This document shows positions 10,980-23,092 of a stretch of DNA of 64,000 bases, piece by piece (positions within the stretch are counted from its first letter, which is position 1; every line of letters begins with the position of its first letter). The translations under genes and the position numbers were made by a program. The notes beneath the pieces are model-generated. The model worked only from the letters and a program-made list of their open reading frames with translations, was not told where the DNA came from and made no database searches. The stretch is from Oenanthe sinensis (lineage: Eukaryota > Streptophyta > Magnoliopsida > Apiales > Apiaceae): positions 7,404,001 through 7,468,000 of the forward strand of contig JAPMAC010000231.1 of NCBI GenBank assembly GCA_028671895.1, given 5' to 3'.

Positions 10980-13900
10980 TTGATGTTTAAACGAGTCAAC
11001 AATGTTCCTACAATTGTTTACAAGTTTTTTCCATGTTCAAACGAGCCAAGAATGAAGCTACAAGTTGTTTCAAATTTCGAACGAGGAAAGAATGAAGTCT
11101 CATATTGTTACGAATTGTTTTTATGTTTAAACGAGCCAATAATGCTCCGACAAGTGTTTACTAGTTGTTCCCATGTTCAAACGAGACAAGAATGAAGCTA
11201 CAATTGTTTTCGAGTTCGAACGATTTAAGAATAAAGTCTCAAATTGTTATGAATTATTTTGATGTTTAAACGAGCCAATAATTCTCCTACAAGTGTTTAG
11301 AAGTTGTTTCCATGTTCAAACAAGTCTAGAATGAAGCTACAAGTTGTTTCTGAGTTCGAACGAGTCAAGAATTAAGCCTCAAATTGTTATGAATTGTTTT
11401 GATGTTTAAACGAGCCAACAATGTTCCTACAAGAGTTTACAAGTTGTTTCCCTGTTCAAACGAGTCAAGAATGAAGCTACAAGTTGTTTCCATATTAGAA
11501 CGAGTCAAGAATGAAATCTTAAATTGTTATGAATTGTTTTTAAGTTTAAACGAGCCAATAATTCTCCTACAAGTGTTTACAAGTTGTTTTCATGTTCAAA
11601 CGAGTCAAGAATGAAGCTACAATTTATTTCCCAGTTCGAACGAGTCAAGAATGATGTCTCATATTGTTATGAATTATTTTGATGTTTAAACGATCCAATA
11701 ATGCTCCAACAAGTGTAAACAAGTTGTTTCCATGTTCAAATGAGACAAGAATGAAGCTACTAGTTGTTTTCGAGTTCGAACGAGTCAAGAATGAAACCTC
11801 AAATAGTTACGAATGTTTTAATGTTTAAATGAGCCAATAATGCTCCTATAAGTGTTTACAAGTTGTTTCCATGTTCAAACAAGTCAAGAATGAAGATACA
11901 AGTTGTTTCCATGTTCAAATGAGTCAAGAATGAAGATACAAGTTGTTTCCGAGTTCGAACGAGTAAAGAATGAAGCCTCAAATTGTTATGAATTATTTTG
12001 ATATTTAAACGAGCCAATAATGCTCCTACAAGTGTTTAGAAGTTGTTTCCATGTTCAAACGAGTCAAGAATGAAGCTACAAGTTGTTTCCAAGTTCAAAC
12101 GAGTCAAGAATGAAGACTCAAATTGTTATGAATTGTTTTCATGTTTAAACGAACTAATAATATTCCTATAAAAGTTTACAAGTTGTTTCCATGTTTAAAC
12201 GAGTCAAGAATAAAAGTACAAGTTATTTCCAAACGAGTCAAGAATGAAGTCTCAAATTGTTTTTATGTTTAAACGAGCCAATAAAGCTCCTACAAGTGTT
12301 TACAAGTTGTTTCCACGTTCAAATGACACAAGAATGAAGCTAAGAGTTGTTTTCTAGTTCGAACGACTCAAGAATGAAGTCTCAAATTGTTTTGAATTAT
12401 TTTGATGTTTAAACGAGCCAAAAATGCTCCTACAAGTGTTTAGAAGTTGTTTCCATGTTCAAACGAGTCAAGAATGAAGCTACTAGTTGTTTCTGCGTTC
12501 GAACGAGTCAAGAATGAAGCCTCAAATTGTTATGAATTGTTTTGATGTTTAAACGAGCCAATAATGCTCCTACAAGAGTTTACAAGTTATTTCCCTGTTC
12601 AAACGAGTCAAGAATGAAGCTACAAGTTGTTTCCATGTTAGAACGAGTCAAGAATGAAGTCTTAAATTGTTATGCTCCTACAAGTGTTAACAAGTTGATT
12701 CCTTGTTCAAACTAGTCAAGAATGAAGATACAAGTTGTTTCCGAGTTCGAACGAGTCAAGAATGAAGCCTCAAATTGTTATGAATTGTTTTGATGTTTAA
12801 AGGAGCCAATAATGCTCCTACAAGAGTTTAAGAGTTGTTTCCATGTTCAAACAAGCCAAAAATGAAGCTACAAGTTGTTTCCAAGTTCGAACGAGTCAAG
12901 AATGAAGCTACAAGTTGTTTCCGAGTTTCAACGAGTCAACAATGAAGCCTCAAATTGTTATGAATTGTTTTCATGTTTAAATGAACTAATAATGTTCCTA
13001 TATGAGTTTACAAGTTGTTTCCATGTTTAAACTAGTCAAGAATAAAGCTACAAATTGTTTCCAAGTTCGAACGAGTCAAGAATGAAGTCTCAAATTGTTA
13101 CAAATTGTTTTTATGTTTAAACGAGCTAAAAATGTTCCTTCAAGTGTTTAGAAGTTGTTTCCATGTTCAAACGAGTCATGAATGAAGCTACAAGTTGTTT
13201 CTGAGTTCGAACGAGTCAAGAATGATGCCTCAAATTGTTATGAATTGTTTTGATGTTTAAAGGAGCCAATAATGCTCCTACAAGAGTTTAAGAGTTGTTT
13301 CCATGTTCAAACAAGCCAAAAATGAAGCTACAAGTTGTTTCCAAGTTCGAACGAGTCAAGAATGAAGCTACAAGTTGTTTCCGAGTTTCAACGAGTCAAC
13401 AATGAAGCCTCAAATTGTTATGAATTGTTTTCATGTTTAAATGAACTAATAATGTTCCTATAAGAGTTTACAAGTTGTTTCCATGTTTAAACTAGTCAAG
13501 AATAAAGCTACAAATTGTTTCCAAGTTCGAACGAGTCAAGAATGAAGTCTCAAATTGTTACAAATTGTTTTTATGTTTAAACGAGCCAAAAATGTTCCTT
13601 CAAGTGTTTAGAAGTTGTTTCCTTGTTCAAACGAGTCAAGAATGAAGCTACAAGTTGTTTCTGAGTTCAAACGAGTCAAGAATAAAGTCTTAAATTGTTA
13701 TGAATTGTTTTTATATTTAAACGAGCAAATAATGCTCCTACAAGTTTTAACAAGTTGTTTCCATGTTCAAACTAGTCAAGAATGAAGATACAAGTTGTTT
13801 CCGAGTTCGAACGAGTCAAGAATGAAGCCTCAAATTGTTATGAATTGTTTTGATGTTTAAAGGAGCCAATAATGGTCCTACATGTGTTTACAAGTTGTTC

Positions 13901-16085
13901 GAATTTCAAACGAGTCAAGAATGAAACTACAAGTTGTTTCTGAGTACGAACGAGTCAAGAATGAAGCCTCAAATTGGTATGAATGGTTTTCATGTTTAAA
14001 CGAGCCAATAATGTTCCTACAAGAGTTTACAAGTTGTTTCCATGTTCAAACTAGTCAAGAATGAAGCTAAAAGTTGTTTCCGAGTCGAACGAGTCAAGAA
14101 TGAAGTCTCAAATTGTTATGAATTGTTTTGAAGTTTAAACGAGCCAATAATGCTCCTACAAGTGTTTAGAAGTTGTTTCCATGTTCAAATGAGTCAAGAA
14201 TGAAGCTACAAGTTGTTTCCGAGTTCGAACGAGTCAAGAATGAAGCCTCAAATTGGTATGAATTGTTTTTATGTTAAAATGGACCAATAATGTTCCTACA
14301 AGAGTTTACAAGTTGTTTCCATGTTCAAACTAGTCAAGAATGAAGCTAAAAGTTGTTTTCGAGTCGAACGAGTCAAGAATGAAGTCTCAAATTGTTATGA
14401 ATTGTTTTGAAGTTTAAACGAGCCAATAATGCTCCTACAAGTGTTTAGAAGTTGTTTCCATGTTCAAACGAGTCGATAATGAACCTACAAGTTGTTTCTG
14501 AGTTCGAACGAGTCAAGAATGAAGCCTCAAATTGTTATGAATTATTTTGATGTTTAAACGAGCCAACAATGTTCCTACAAGAGTTTACAAGTTGTTTCCA
14601 TGTTCAAACGAGTAAAGAATGAAGCTACAAGTTGTTTCCATGTTAGAACGAGTCAAGAATTAAGTTTTAAATTGTTATGAATTATTTTTATGTTTAAACG
14701 AGCCAACAATGCTCCTACAAGTGTTTACAAGTTGCTTCCATGTTCAAACGAGTGAAGAATGAAGCTACAAGTTGTTTCCAAGTTCGAACGAGTCGAGAAT
14801 GAAGCCTCAAATTGGTATGAATTGTTTTCATGTTTAAACGAGCCAATAATGCTCCTACAAGTGTTTAGAAGTTGTTTCCATGTTCCAACGAGTCAAGAAT
14901 GAAGATACAAGTTGTTTTCGAGTTCGAACGACTCAAGAATGAAGTCTCAAATTGTTATGAATTGTTTTCTTATTTAAACGAGCCAATAATGGCCCTACAA
15001 GTGTTTAGAAGTTGTTTCCATGTTCAAACGAGTCAAGAATGAAGCTACAAGTTGTTTCTGAGTTCGAACGAGTCAAGAATGTAGCCTCAAATTTTTAAGA
15101 ATTGTTTTGATGTTTAAACGATCCAAAAATGCTCCTACGAGTGTTTAGAAGTTGTTTCCGTGTTCAAACGAGTCAAGAATGAAGCTAAAAGTTATTTTCG
15201 AGTGCAAAATGAGTAAAGATTGAAACCTCAAATTGTTATGAATTGTTTTGATGTTTAAACGAGCCGATAATGCTCCTATATGTGTTTACAAGTTGTTTAC
15301 ATTTTCAAACGAGTGAAGAATGAAGCTACAAGTTGTTTCCCAGTTCGAACGAGTCAAGAATGAAGCCTCAAATTAGTATGAATTGTTTTCATGTTTAAAC
15401 GAGCCAATAATGCTCCTACAAGTGTTTACAAGTTGTTTCCATGTTCCAACGAGTCAAGAATGAAGATACAAGTTGTTTTCGAGTTCGAACGACTCAAGAA
15501 TGAAGTCTCAAATTGTTATGAATTTTTTGTTGTTTAAACGAGCCAATAATGCCCTACAAGTGTTTAGAAGTTGTTTCCATGTTCAAACGAGTCAAGAATG
15601 AAGCTACAAGTTGTTTCTGAGTTCGAACGAGTCAAGAATGATGCCTCAAATTGTTATGAATTGTTTTGATGTTTAAACGAGCCAACAATGTTCCTACAAG
15701 AGTTTACAAGTTGTTTCCTTGTTCAAACGAGTAAAGAATGAAGCTAAAAGTTGTTTCCGTGTTAGAACGAGTCAAGAGTGAAGTCTTAAATTGTTATGAA
15801 TTGTTTTTATGTTTAAACGACCCAATAATGCTCCTACAAGTGTTTACAAGTTGTTTCCATGTTCAAACGAGTCAAGAATGAAGCTAAAAGTTGTTTTCGA
15901 GTTCGAACGAGTCAAGAATGAAGCCTCAAATTGTTATGAATTGTTTTGTTGTTTAAACGAGCCAATAATGCCCCTACAAGTGTTTAGAAGTTGTTTCCAT
16001 GTTCAAACGAGTCAAGAATGAAGCTACAATTTGTTTCTGAGTTCGAACGAGTCAAGAATGAAGCCTCAAATTGTTATGAATTGTT
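10980..16085. repeat. Degenerate, rearranged satellite block
   Basis: The block starts as m1-m8 (10980-12130) with an extra 40-bp module at 11901-11940, then loses regular HOR order. Small deletions are visible: about 6 and 10 bases near 12231-12260, and 32 bases near 12674 between two ATG triplets. It contains a 460-bp tandem duplication at 12741-13660 and shorter partial duplications of about 279 bp (near 14010 and 14290) and about 561 bp (near 14881 and 15442). Monomers carry many private variants. This looks like an older, less homogenised stretch between two recently amplified domains. No gene or foreign insertion is visible in it. Confidence 0.88.
12741..13660. repeat. 460-bp tandem duplication in the degenerate block
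   Basis: Two consecutive 460-bp units (12741-13200 and 13201-13660) share rare variants: TTTAAAGGAGCC, GTTTAAGAG, AAACAAGCCAAAAATG and GAGTTTCAACGAGTCAAC. 460 equals three monomers plus one extra 40-bp module. Few differences separate the copies (for example TATATGAG against TATAAGAG), so this duplication is younger than its divergent surroundings. Confidence 0.88.
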
Positions 16086-18283
16086 TTGATGTTTAAACGA
16101 GTCAACAATGTTCCTACAATTGTTTACAAGTTTTTTCCATGTTCAAACGAGCCAAGAATGCAGCTACAAGTTGTTTCAAAGTTCGAACGAGTAAAGAATG
16201 ATGTCTCAAATTGTCATGAATTGTTTTTAAGTTTAAACGAGCCAATAAAGCTCCTACAAGTGTTTACTAGTTGTTCCCATGTTCAAACGAGACAAGAATG
16301 AAGCTACAAGTTGTTTTCGAGTTCGAACGATTTAAGAATAAAGTCTCAAATTGTTATGAATTATTTTGATGTTTAAACGAGCCAATAATTCTCCTACAAG
16401 TGTTTAGAAGTTGTTTTCATGTTCAAACAAGTCTAGAATGAAGCTACAAATTGTTTCTGAGTTCGAACGAGTCAAGAATGAAGCCTCAAATTGTTATGAA
16501 TTGTTTTGATGTTTAAACGAGCCAACAATGTTCCTACAAGAGTTTACAAGTTATTTCCCTATTCAAACGAGTCAAGAATGAAGCTACAAGTTGTTTCCAT
16601 ATTAGAACGAGTCAAGAATGAAATCTTAAATTGTTATGAATTGTTTTTATGTTTAAACGAGCCAATAATTCTCCTACAAGTGTTTACAAGTTGTTTTCAT
16701 GTTCAAATGAGTCAAGAATGACGCTACAATTTATTTCCCAGTTCGAACGAGTCAAGAATGATGTCTCAAATTGTTATGAATTATTTTAATGTTTAAACGA
16801 TCCAATAATGCTCCAACAAGTGTAAACAAGTTGTTTCCAAGTTCAAATGAGACAAGAATGAAGCTACTAGTTGTTTTCGAGTTCGAACGAGTCAAGAATG
16901 AAACCTCAAATAGTTACGAATGTTTTAATGTTTAAATGAGCCAATAATGCTCCTATAAGTGTTTACAAGTTGTTTCCATGTTCAAACAAGTCAAGAATGA
17001 AGATACAAGTTGTTTCCGAGTTCGAACGAGTCAAGAATGAAGCCTCAAATTGTTATGAATTATGTTGATGTTTAAACGAGCCAATAATGCTCCTACAAGT
17101 GTTTAGAAGTTGTTTCCATATTCAAACGAGTCAAGAATGAAGCTACAAGTTGTTTCCAAGTTCAAACGAGTCAAAAATGAAGACTCAAATTGTTATGAAT
17201 TGTTTTCATGTTTAAACGAACTAATAATGTTCCTATAAAAGTTTCAAAGTTATTTCCACGTTCAATCGAGTCAAGAATAAAGCTACAAGTTGTTTCCAAG
17301 TTCGAACGAGTTAAGAACGAAGTCTCAAATTGTTACAAATTGTTTTTATGTGTAAACGAGCCAATAATGCTCCTACAAATGTTTACAAGTTGTTTCCATG
17401 TTCAAATGACACAAGAATGAAGCTACGAGTTGTTTTCTAGTTCGAACGACTCAAGAATGAAGTCTCAAATTGTTATGAATTATTTTGATGTTTAAACGAG
17501 CCAAAAATGCTCCTACAAGTGTTTAAAAGTTGTTTCCATGTTCAAACGAGTCAAGAATGAAGCTACAAGTTGTTTCTGAGTTCGAACGAGTCAAGAATGA
17601 AGCCTCAAATTGTTATAAATTGTTTTGATGTATAAACGAGCCAACAATATTCCTACAAAAGTTTACAAGTAGTTTCCATGTTTAAACGAGTCAAGAATGA
17701 AGCTACAAGTTGTTTTCATGTTAGAACGAGTCAAGAATGAAGGCTTAAATTGTTATGAATTGTTTTTATGTTTAAACGAGCCAATAATGCTCCTACAAGT
17801 ATTTACAAGTTGTTTCCATGTTCAAACGAGTGAAAAATGAAGCTACAAGTTGTTTCCATGTTCGAACGAGTCAAGAATGAAGCCTCAAATTGGTATGAAT
17901 TTTTTCATGTTTAAACGAGCCAATAATGCTCCTACAAGTGTTTATAAGTTGTTTCCATGTTCAAACGAGTGAAGAATGAAGCTACAAGTTGTTTCCGTGT
18001 TCGAACGAGTCAAGAATGAAGCCTCAAATTGTTATGAATTGTTTTCATGTTTAAACGAGCCAATAATGCTCCTACAAGTGTTTATAAGTTGTTTCCATTT
18101 TCAAACGAGTCAAGAATGAAGCCTCAAATTAGTATGAATTGTTTTCATGTTAAAATGAACCAAAAATGTTCCTAAAAGTGTTTACAAGTTTTTTCCATGT
18201 TCAAACGAGTCAAGAATGAAGCTAAAAGTTGTTTTCGAGTTCGAACGAGTCAAGAATGAAGCCTCAAATTGTTATGAATTGTT
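16086..18283. repeat. 16-mer HOR copy, 2198 bp
   Basis: First copy of the homogeneous domain. It contains m1-m16 and is exactly 140 bp shorter than the 17-mer, because at its end m17 and the next m1 are fused into one hybrid monomer, counted at the start of the next copy. Private variants include TTCAATCGAG near 17263 and GAATGCAGCTAC near 16157. Confidence 0.9.
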
Positions 18284-20621
18284 TTGTTGTTTAAACGAGC
18301 CAATAATGCCCCTACAAGTGTTTAGAAGTTGTTTCCATGTTCAAACGAGCCAAGAATGCAGCTACAAGTTGTTTCAAAGTTCGAACGAGTAAAGAATGAT
18401 GTCTCAAATTGTCATGAATTGTTTTTATGTTTAAACGAGCCAATAAAGCTCCTACAAGTGTTTACTAGTTGTTCCCATGTTCAAACGAGACAAGAATGAA
18501 GCTACAAGTTGTTTTCGAGTTCGAACGATTTAAGAATAAAGTCTCAAATTGTTATGAATTATTTTGATGTTTAAACGAGCCAATAATTCTCCTACAAGTG
18601 TTTAGAAGTTGTTTTCATGTTCAAACAAGTCTAGAATGAAGCTACAAATTGTTTCTGAGTTCGAACGAGTCAAGAATGAAGCCTCAAATTGTTATGAATT
18701 GTTTTGATGTTTAAACGAGCCAACAATGTTCCTACAAGAGTTTACAAGTTATTTCCCTATTCAAACGAGTCAAGAATGAAGCTACAAGTTGTTTCCATAT
18801 TAGAACGAGTCAAGAATGAAATCTTAAATTGTTATGAATTGTTTTTATGTTTAAACGAGCAAATAATTCTCCTACAAGTGTTTACAAGTTGTTTTCATGT
18901 TCAAACGAGTCAAGAATGACGCTACAATTTATTTCCCAGTTCGAACGAGTCAAGAATGATGTCTCAAATTGTTATGAATTATTTTGATGTTTAAACGATC
19001 CAATAATGCTCCAACAAGTGTAAACAAGTTGTTTCCATGTTCAAATGAGACAAGAATGAAGCTACTAGTTGTTTTCGAGTTCGAACGAGTCAAGAATGAA
19101 ACCTCAAATAGTTACGAATGTTTTAATGTTTAAATGAGCCAATAATGCTCCTATAAGTGTTTACAAGTTGTTTTCATGTTCAAACAAGTCAAGAATGAAG
19201 ATACAAGTTGTTTCCGAGTTCGAACGAGTCAAGAATGAAGCCTCAAATTGTTATGAATTATGTTGATGTTTAAACGAGCCAATAATGCTCCTACAAGTGT
19301 TTAGAAGTTGTTTCCATGTTCAAACGAGTCAAGAATGAAGCTACAAGTTGTTTCCAAGTTCAAACGAGTCAAGAATGAAGACTCAAATTGTTATGAATTG
19401 TTTTCATGTTTAAACGAACTAATAATGTTCCAATAAAAGTTTCAAAGTTGTTTCCACGTTCAAACGAGTCAAGAATAATGCTACAAGTTGTTTCCAAGTT
19501 CGAACGAGTTAAGAACGAAGTCTCAAATTGTTACAAATTGTTTTTATGTGTAAACGAGCCAATAATGCTCCTACAAATGTTTACAAGTTGTTTCCATGTT
19601 CAAATGACACAAGAATGAAGCTACGAGTTGTTTTCTAGTTCGAACGACTCAAGAATGAAGTCTCAAATTGTTATGAATTATTTTGATGTTTAAACGAGCC
19701 AAAAATGCTCCTACAAGTGTTTAAAAGTTGTTTCCATGTTCAAACGAGTCAAGAATGAAGCTACAAGTTGTTTCTGAGTTCGAACGAGTCAAGAATGAAG
19801 CCTCAAAATGTTATGAATTGTTTTGATGTATAAACGAGCCAACAATATTCCTACAAAAGTTTACAAGTAGTTTCCATGTTTAAACGAGTCAAGAATGAAG
19901 CTACAAGTTGTTTTCATGTTAGAACGAGTCAAGAATGAAGGCTTAAATTGTTATGAATTGTTTTTATGTTTAAACGAGCCAATAATGCTCCTACAAGTAT
20001 TTACAAGTTGTTTCCATGTTCAAACGAGTGAAAAATGAAGCTACAAGTTGTTTCCATGTTCGAACGAGTCAAGAATGAAGCCTCAAATTGGTATGAATTT
20101 TTTCATGTTTAAACGAGCCAATAATGCTCCTACAAGTGTTTATAAGTTGTTTCCATGTTCAAACGAGTGAAGAATGAAGCTACAAGTTGTTTCCATGTTC
20201 GAACGAGTCAAGAATGAAGCCTCAAATTGTTATGAATTGTTTTCATGTTTAAACGAGCCAATAATGCTCCTACAAGTGTTTATAAGTTGTTTCCATTTTC
20301 AAACGAGTCAAGAATGAAACCTCAAATTAGTAGGAATTGTTTTCATGTTAAAATGAACCAAAAATGTTCCTAAAAGAGTTTACAAGTTTTTTCCATGTTC
20401 AAACGAGTCAAGAATGAAGCTAAAAGTTGTTTTCGAGTTCGAACGAGTCAAGAATGAAGCCTCAAATTGTTATGAATTGTTTTGTTGTTTAAACGAGCCA
20501 ATAATGCCCCTACAAGTGTTTAGAAGTTGTTTCCATGTTCAAACGAGTCAAGAATGAAGCTACAAGTTGTTTCTGAGTTCGAACGAGTCAAGAATGAAGC
20601 CTCAAATTGTTATGAATTGTT
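18284..20621. repeat. 17-mer HOR copy, 2338 bp, starting with an m17/m1 hybrid
   Basis: The first monomer begins as m17 (TTGTTGTTTAAACG, GCCCCTACAAG) and ends as m1 (CGAGCCAAGAATGCAGC, TTTCAAAGTTCG). The rest is m2-m17 in normal order. The GAATGCAGC variant is shared with the m1 of 16086, so the fusion partner was closely related to that copy. Confidence 0.9.
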
Positions 20622-22959
20622 TTGATGTTTAAACGAGTCAACAATGTTCCTACAATTGTTTACAAGTTTTTTCCATGTTCAAACGAGCCAAGAATGAAGC
20701 TACAAGTTGTTTCAAAGTTCGAACGAGTAAAGAATGAAGTCTCAAATTGTTATGAATTGTTTTTATGTTTAAACGAGCCAATAATGCTCCTACAAGTGTT
20801 TACTAGTTGTTCCCATGTTCAAACGAGACAAGAATGAAGCTACAAGTTGTTTTCGAGTTCGAACGATTTAAGAATAAAGTCTCAAATTGTTATGAATTAT
20901 TTTGATGTTTAAACGAGCCAATAATTCTCCTACAAGTGTTTAGAAGTTGTTTCCATGTTCAAACAAGTCTAGAACGAAGCTATAAATTGTTTCTGAGTTC
21001 GAACGAGTCAAGAATGAAGCCTCAAATTGTTATGAATTGTTTTGATGTTTAAACGAGCCAACAATGTTCCTACAAGAGTTTACAAGTTGTTTCCCTATTC
21101 AAACGAGTCAAGAATGAAGCTACAAGTTGTTTCCATATTAGAACGAGTCAAGAATGAAATCTTAAATTGTTATGAATTGTTTTTATGTTTAAACGAGCCA
21201 ATAATTCTCCTACAAGTGTTTACAAGTTGTTTTCATGTTCAAACGAGTCAAGAATGACGCTACAATTTATTTCCCAGTTCGAACGAGTCAAGAATGATGT
21301 CTCAAATTGTTATGAATTATTTTGATGTTTAAACGATCCAATAATGCTCCAACAAGTGTAAACAAGTTGTTTCCAAGTTCAAATGAGACAAGAATGAAGC
21401 TACTAGTTGTTTTCGAGTTCGAACGAGTCAAGAATGAAACCTCAAATAGTTACGAATGTTTTAATGTTTAAATGAGCCAATAATGCTCCTATAAGTGTTT
21501 ACAAGTTGTTTCCATGTTCAAACAAGTCAAGAATGAAGATACAAGTTGTTTCCGAGTTCGAACGAGTCAAGAATGAAGCCTCAAATTGTTATGAATTATG
21601 TTGATGTGTAAACGAGCCAATAATGCTCCTACAAGTGTTTAGAAGTTGTTTCCATATTCAAACGAGTCAAGAATGAAGCTACAAGTTGTTTCCAAGTTCA
21701 AACGAGTCAAAAATGAAGACTCAAATTGTTATGAATTGTTTTCATGTTTAAACGAACTAATAATGTTCCTATAAAAGTTTCAAAGTTATTTCCACGTTCA
21801 AACGAGTCAAGAATAAAGCTACAAGTTGTTTCCAAGTTCGAACGAGTTAAGAACGAAGTCTCAAATTGTTACAAATTGTTTTTATGTGTAAACGAGCCAA
21901 TAATGCTCCTACAAATGTTTACAAGTTGTTTCCATGTTCAAATGACACAAGAATGAAGCTACGAGTTGTTTTCTAGTTCGAACGACTCAAGAATGAAGTC
22001 TCAAATTGTTATGAATTATTTTGATGTTTAAACGAGCCAAAAATGCTCCTACAAGTGTTTAAAAGTTGTTTCCATGTTCAAACGAGTCAAGAATGAAGCT
22101 ACAAGTTGTTTCTGAGTTCGAACGAGTCAAGAATGAAGCCTCAAATTGTTATAAATTGTTTTGATGTATAAACGAGCCAACAATATTCCTACAAAAGTTT
22201 ACAAGTAGTTTCCATGTTTAAACGAGTCAAGAATGAAGCTACAAGTTGTTTTCATGTTAGAACGAGTCAAGAATGAAGGCTTAAATTGTTATGAATTGTT
22301 TTTATGTTTAAACGAGCCAATAATGCTCCTACAAGTATTTATAAGTTTTTTCCATGTTCAAACGAGTGAAAAATGAAGCTACAAGTTGTTTCCATGTTCG
22401 AACGAGTCAAGAATGAAGCCTCAAATTGGTATGAATTTTTTCATGTTTAAACGAGCCAATAATGCTCCTACAAGTGTTTATAAGTTGTTTCCATGTTCAA
22501 ACGAGTGAAGAATGAAGCTACAAGTTGTTTCCGTGTTCGAACGAGTCAAGAATGAAGCCTCAAATTGTTATGAATTGTTTTCATGTTTAAACGAGCCAAT
22601 AATGCTCCTACAAGTGTTTATAAGTTGTTTCCATTTTCAAACGAGTCAAGAATGAAGCCTCAAATTAGTATGAATTGTTTTCATGTTAAAATGAACCAAA
22701 AATGTTCCTAAAAGAGTTTACAAGTTTTTTCCATGTTCAAACGAGTCAAGAATGAAGCTAAAAGTTGTTTTCGAGTTCGAACGAGTCAAGAATGAAGCCT
22801 CAAATTGTTATGAATTGTTTTGTTGTTTAAACGAGCCAATAATGCCCCTACAAGTGTTTAGAAGTTGTTTCCATGTTCAAACGAGTCAAGAATGAAGCTA
22901 CAAGTTGTTTCTGAGTTCGAACGAGTCAAGAATGAAGCCTCAAATTGTTATGAATTGTT
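20622..22959. repeat. 17-mer HOR copy, 2338 bp
   Basis: Complete m1-m17 order with both characteristic one-base losses (m7 and m14) and the 100-bp m15. It is very close to its neighbours. Private changes include GATGTGTAAACG near 21605 in m8 and TTTATAAGTTTTTTCC near 22339 in m13. Confidence 0.93.
22573..22672. repeat. Example of the 100-bp truncated monomer m15
   Basis: Here module C is followed by one 51-bp module whose first part is A-like (TTCCATTTTCAAACGAG) and whose end is B-like (GCCTCAAATTAGTATG). A 40-bp module has been lost by fusion of A and B, leaving 100 bp instead of 140. The same fused monomer occurs once in almost every HOR copy and is fixed in the family. It is a useful landmark for HOR phase: the downstream GCCTCAAATTAG marks its end near 1361, 2720, 5058, 6417, 10675, 22657, 24995, 28066, 32742, 36977, 44677, 50575 and elsewhere. 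Confidence 0.92.
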
Positions 22960-23092
22960 TTGATGTTTAAACGAGTCAACAATGTTCCTACAATTGTTTA
23001 CAAGTTTTTTCCATGTTCAAACGAGCCAAGAATGAAGCTACAAGTTGTTTCAAAGTTCGAACGAGTAAAGAATGAAGTCTCAAATTGTTATG
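22953..23092. repeat. Example 140-bp monomer (m1) with C, A, B modules
   Basis: Chosen to show the unit. Module C is 22953-23001 (49 bp), module A 23002-23041 (40 bp) and module B 23042-23092 (51 bp). All three contain a related core of the form GTTYRAACGAGYCAADAATG with small changes, so the monomer itself looks like a trimer of an older ~40-50 bp unit. C contains the 8-bp palindrome GTTTAAAC, B contains GTTCGAAC, and A contains GTTCAAAC, which is not a palindrome. m1 is recognised by GTCAACAATG, CAATTG and a TTTTTTCC run in A, followed by TTTCAAAGTTCG in B. Confidence 0.93.

Noticed and set aside
10980..16085. Inverted segment or foreign insertion explaining the irregular block
   Set aside because: All monomers read in the same orientation, and all the sequence can be assigned to C, A or B modules with small indels.
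23042..23092. GTTCGAA in module B resembles the T-loop / B box of tRNA genes
   Set aside because: Only the GTTCGA part matches; there is no A box at the right distance, no cloverleaf pairing and no terminator run of T with it. It is part of the satellite core.
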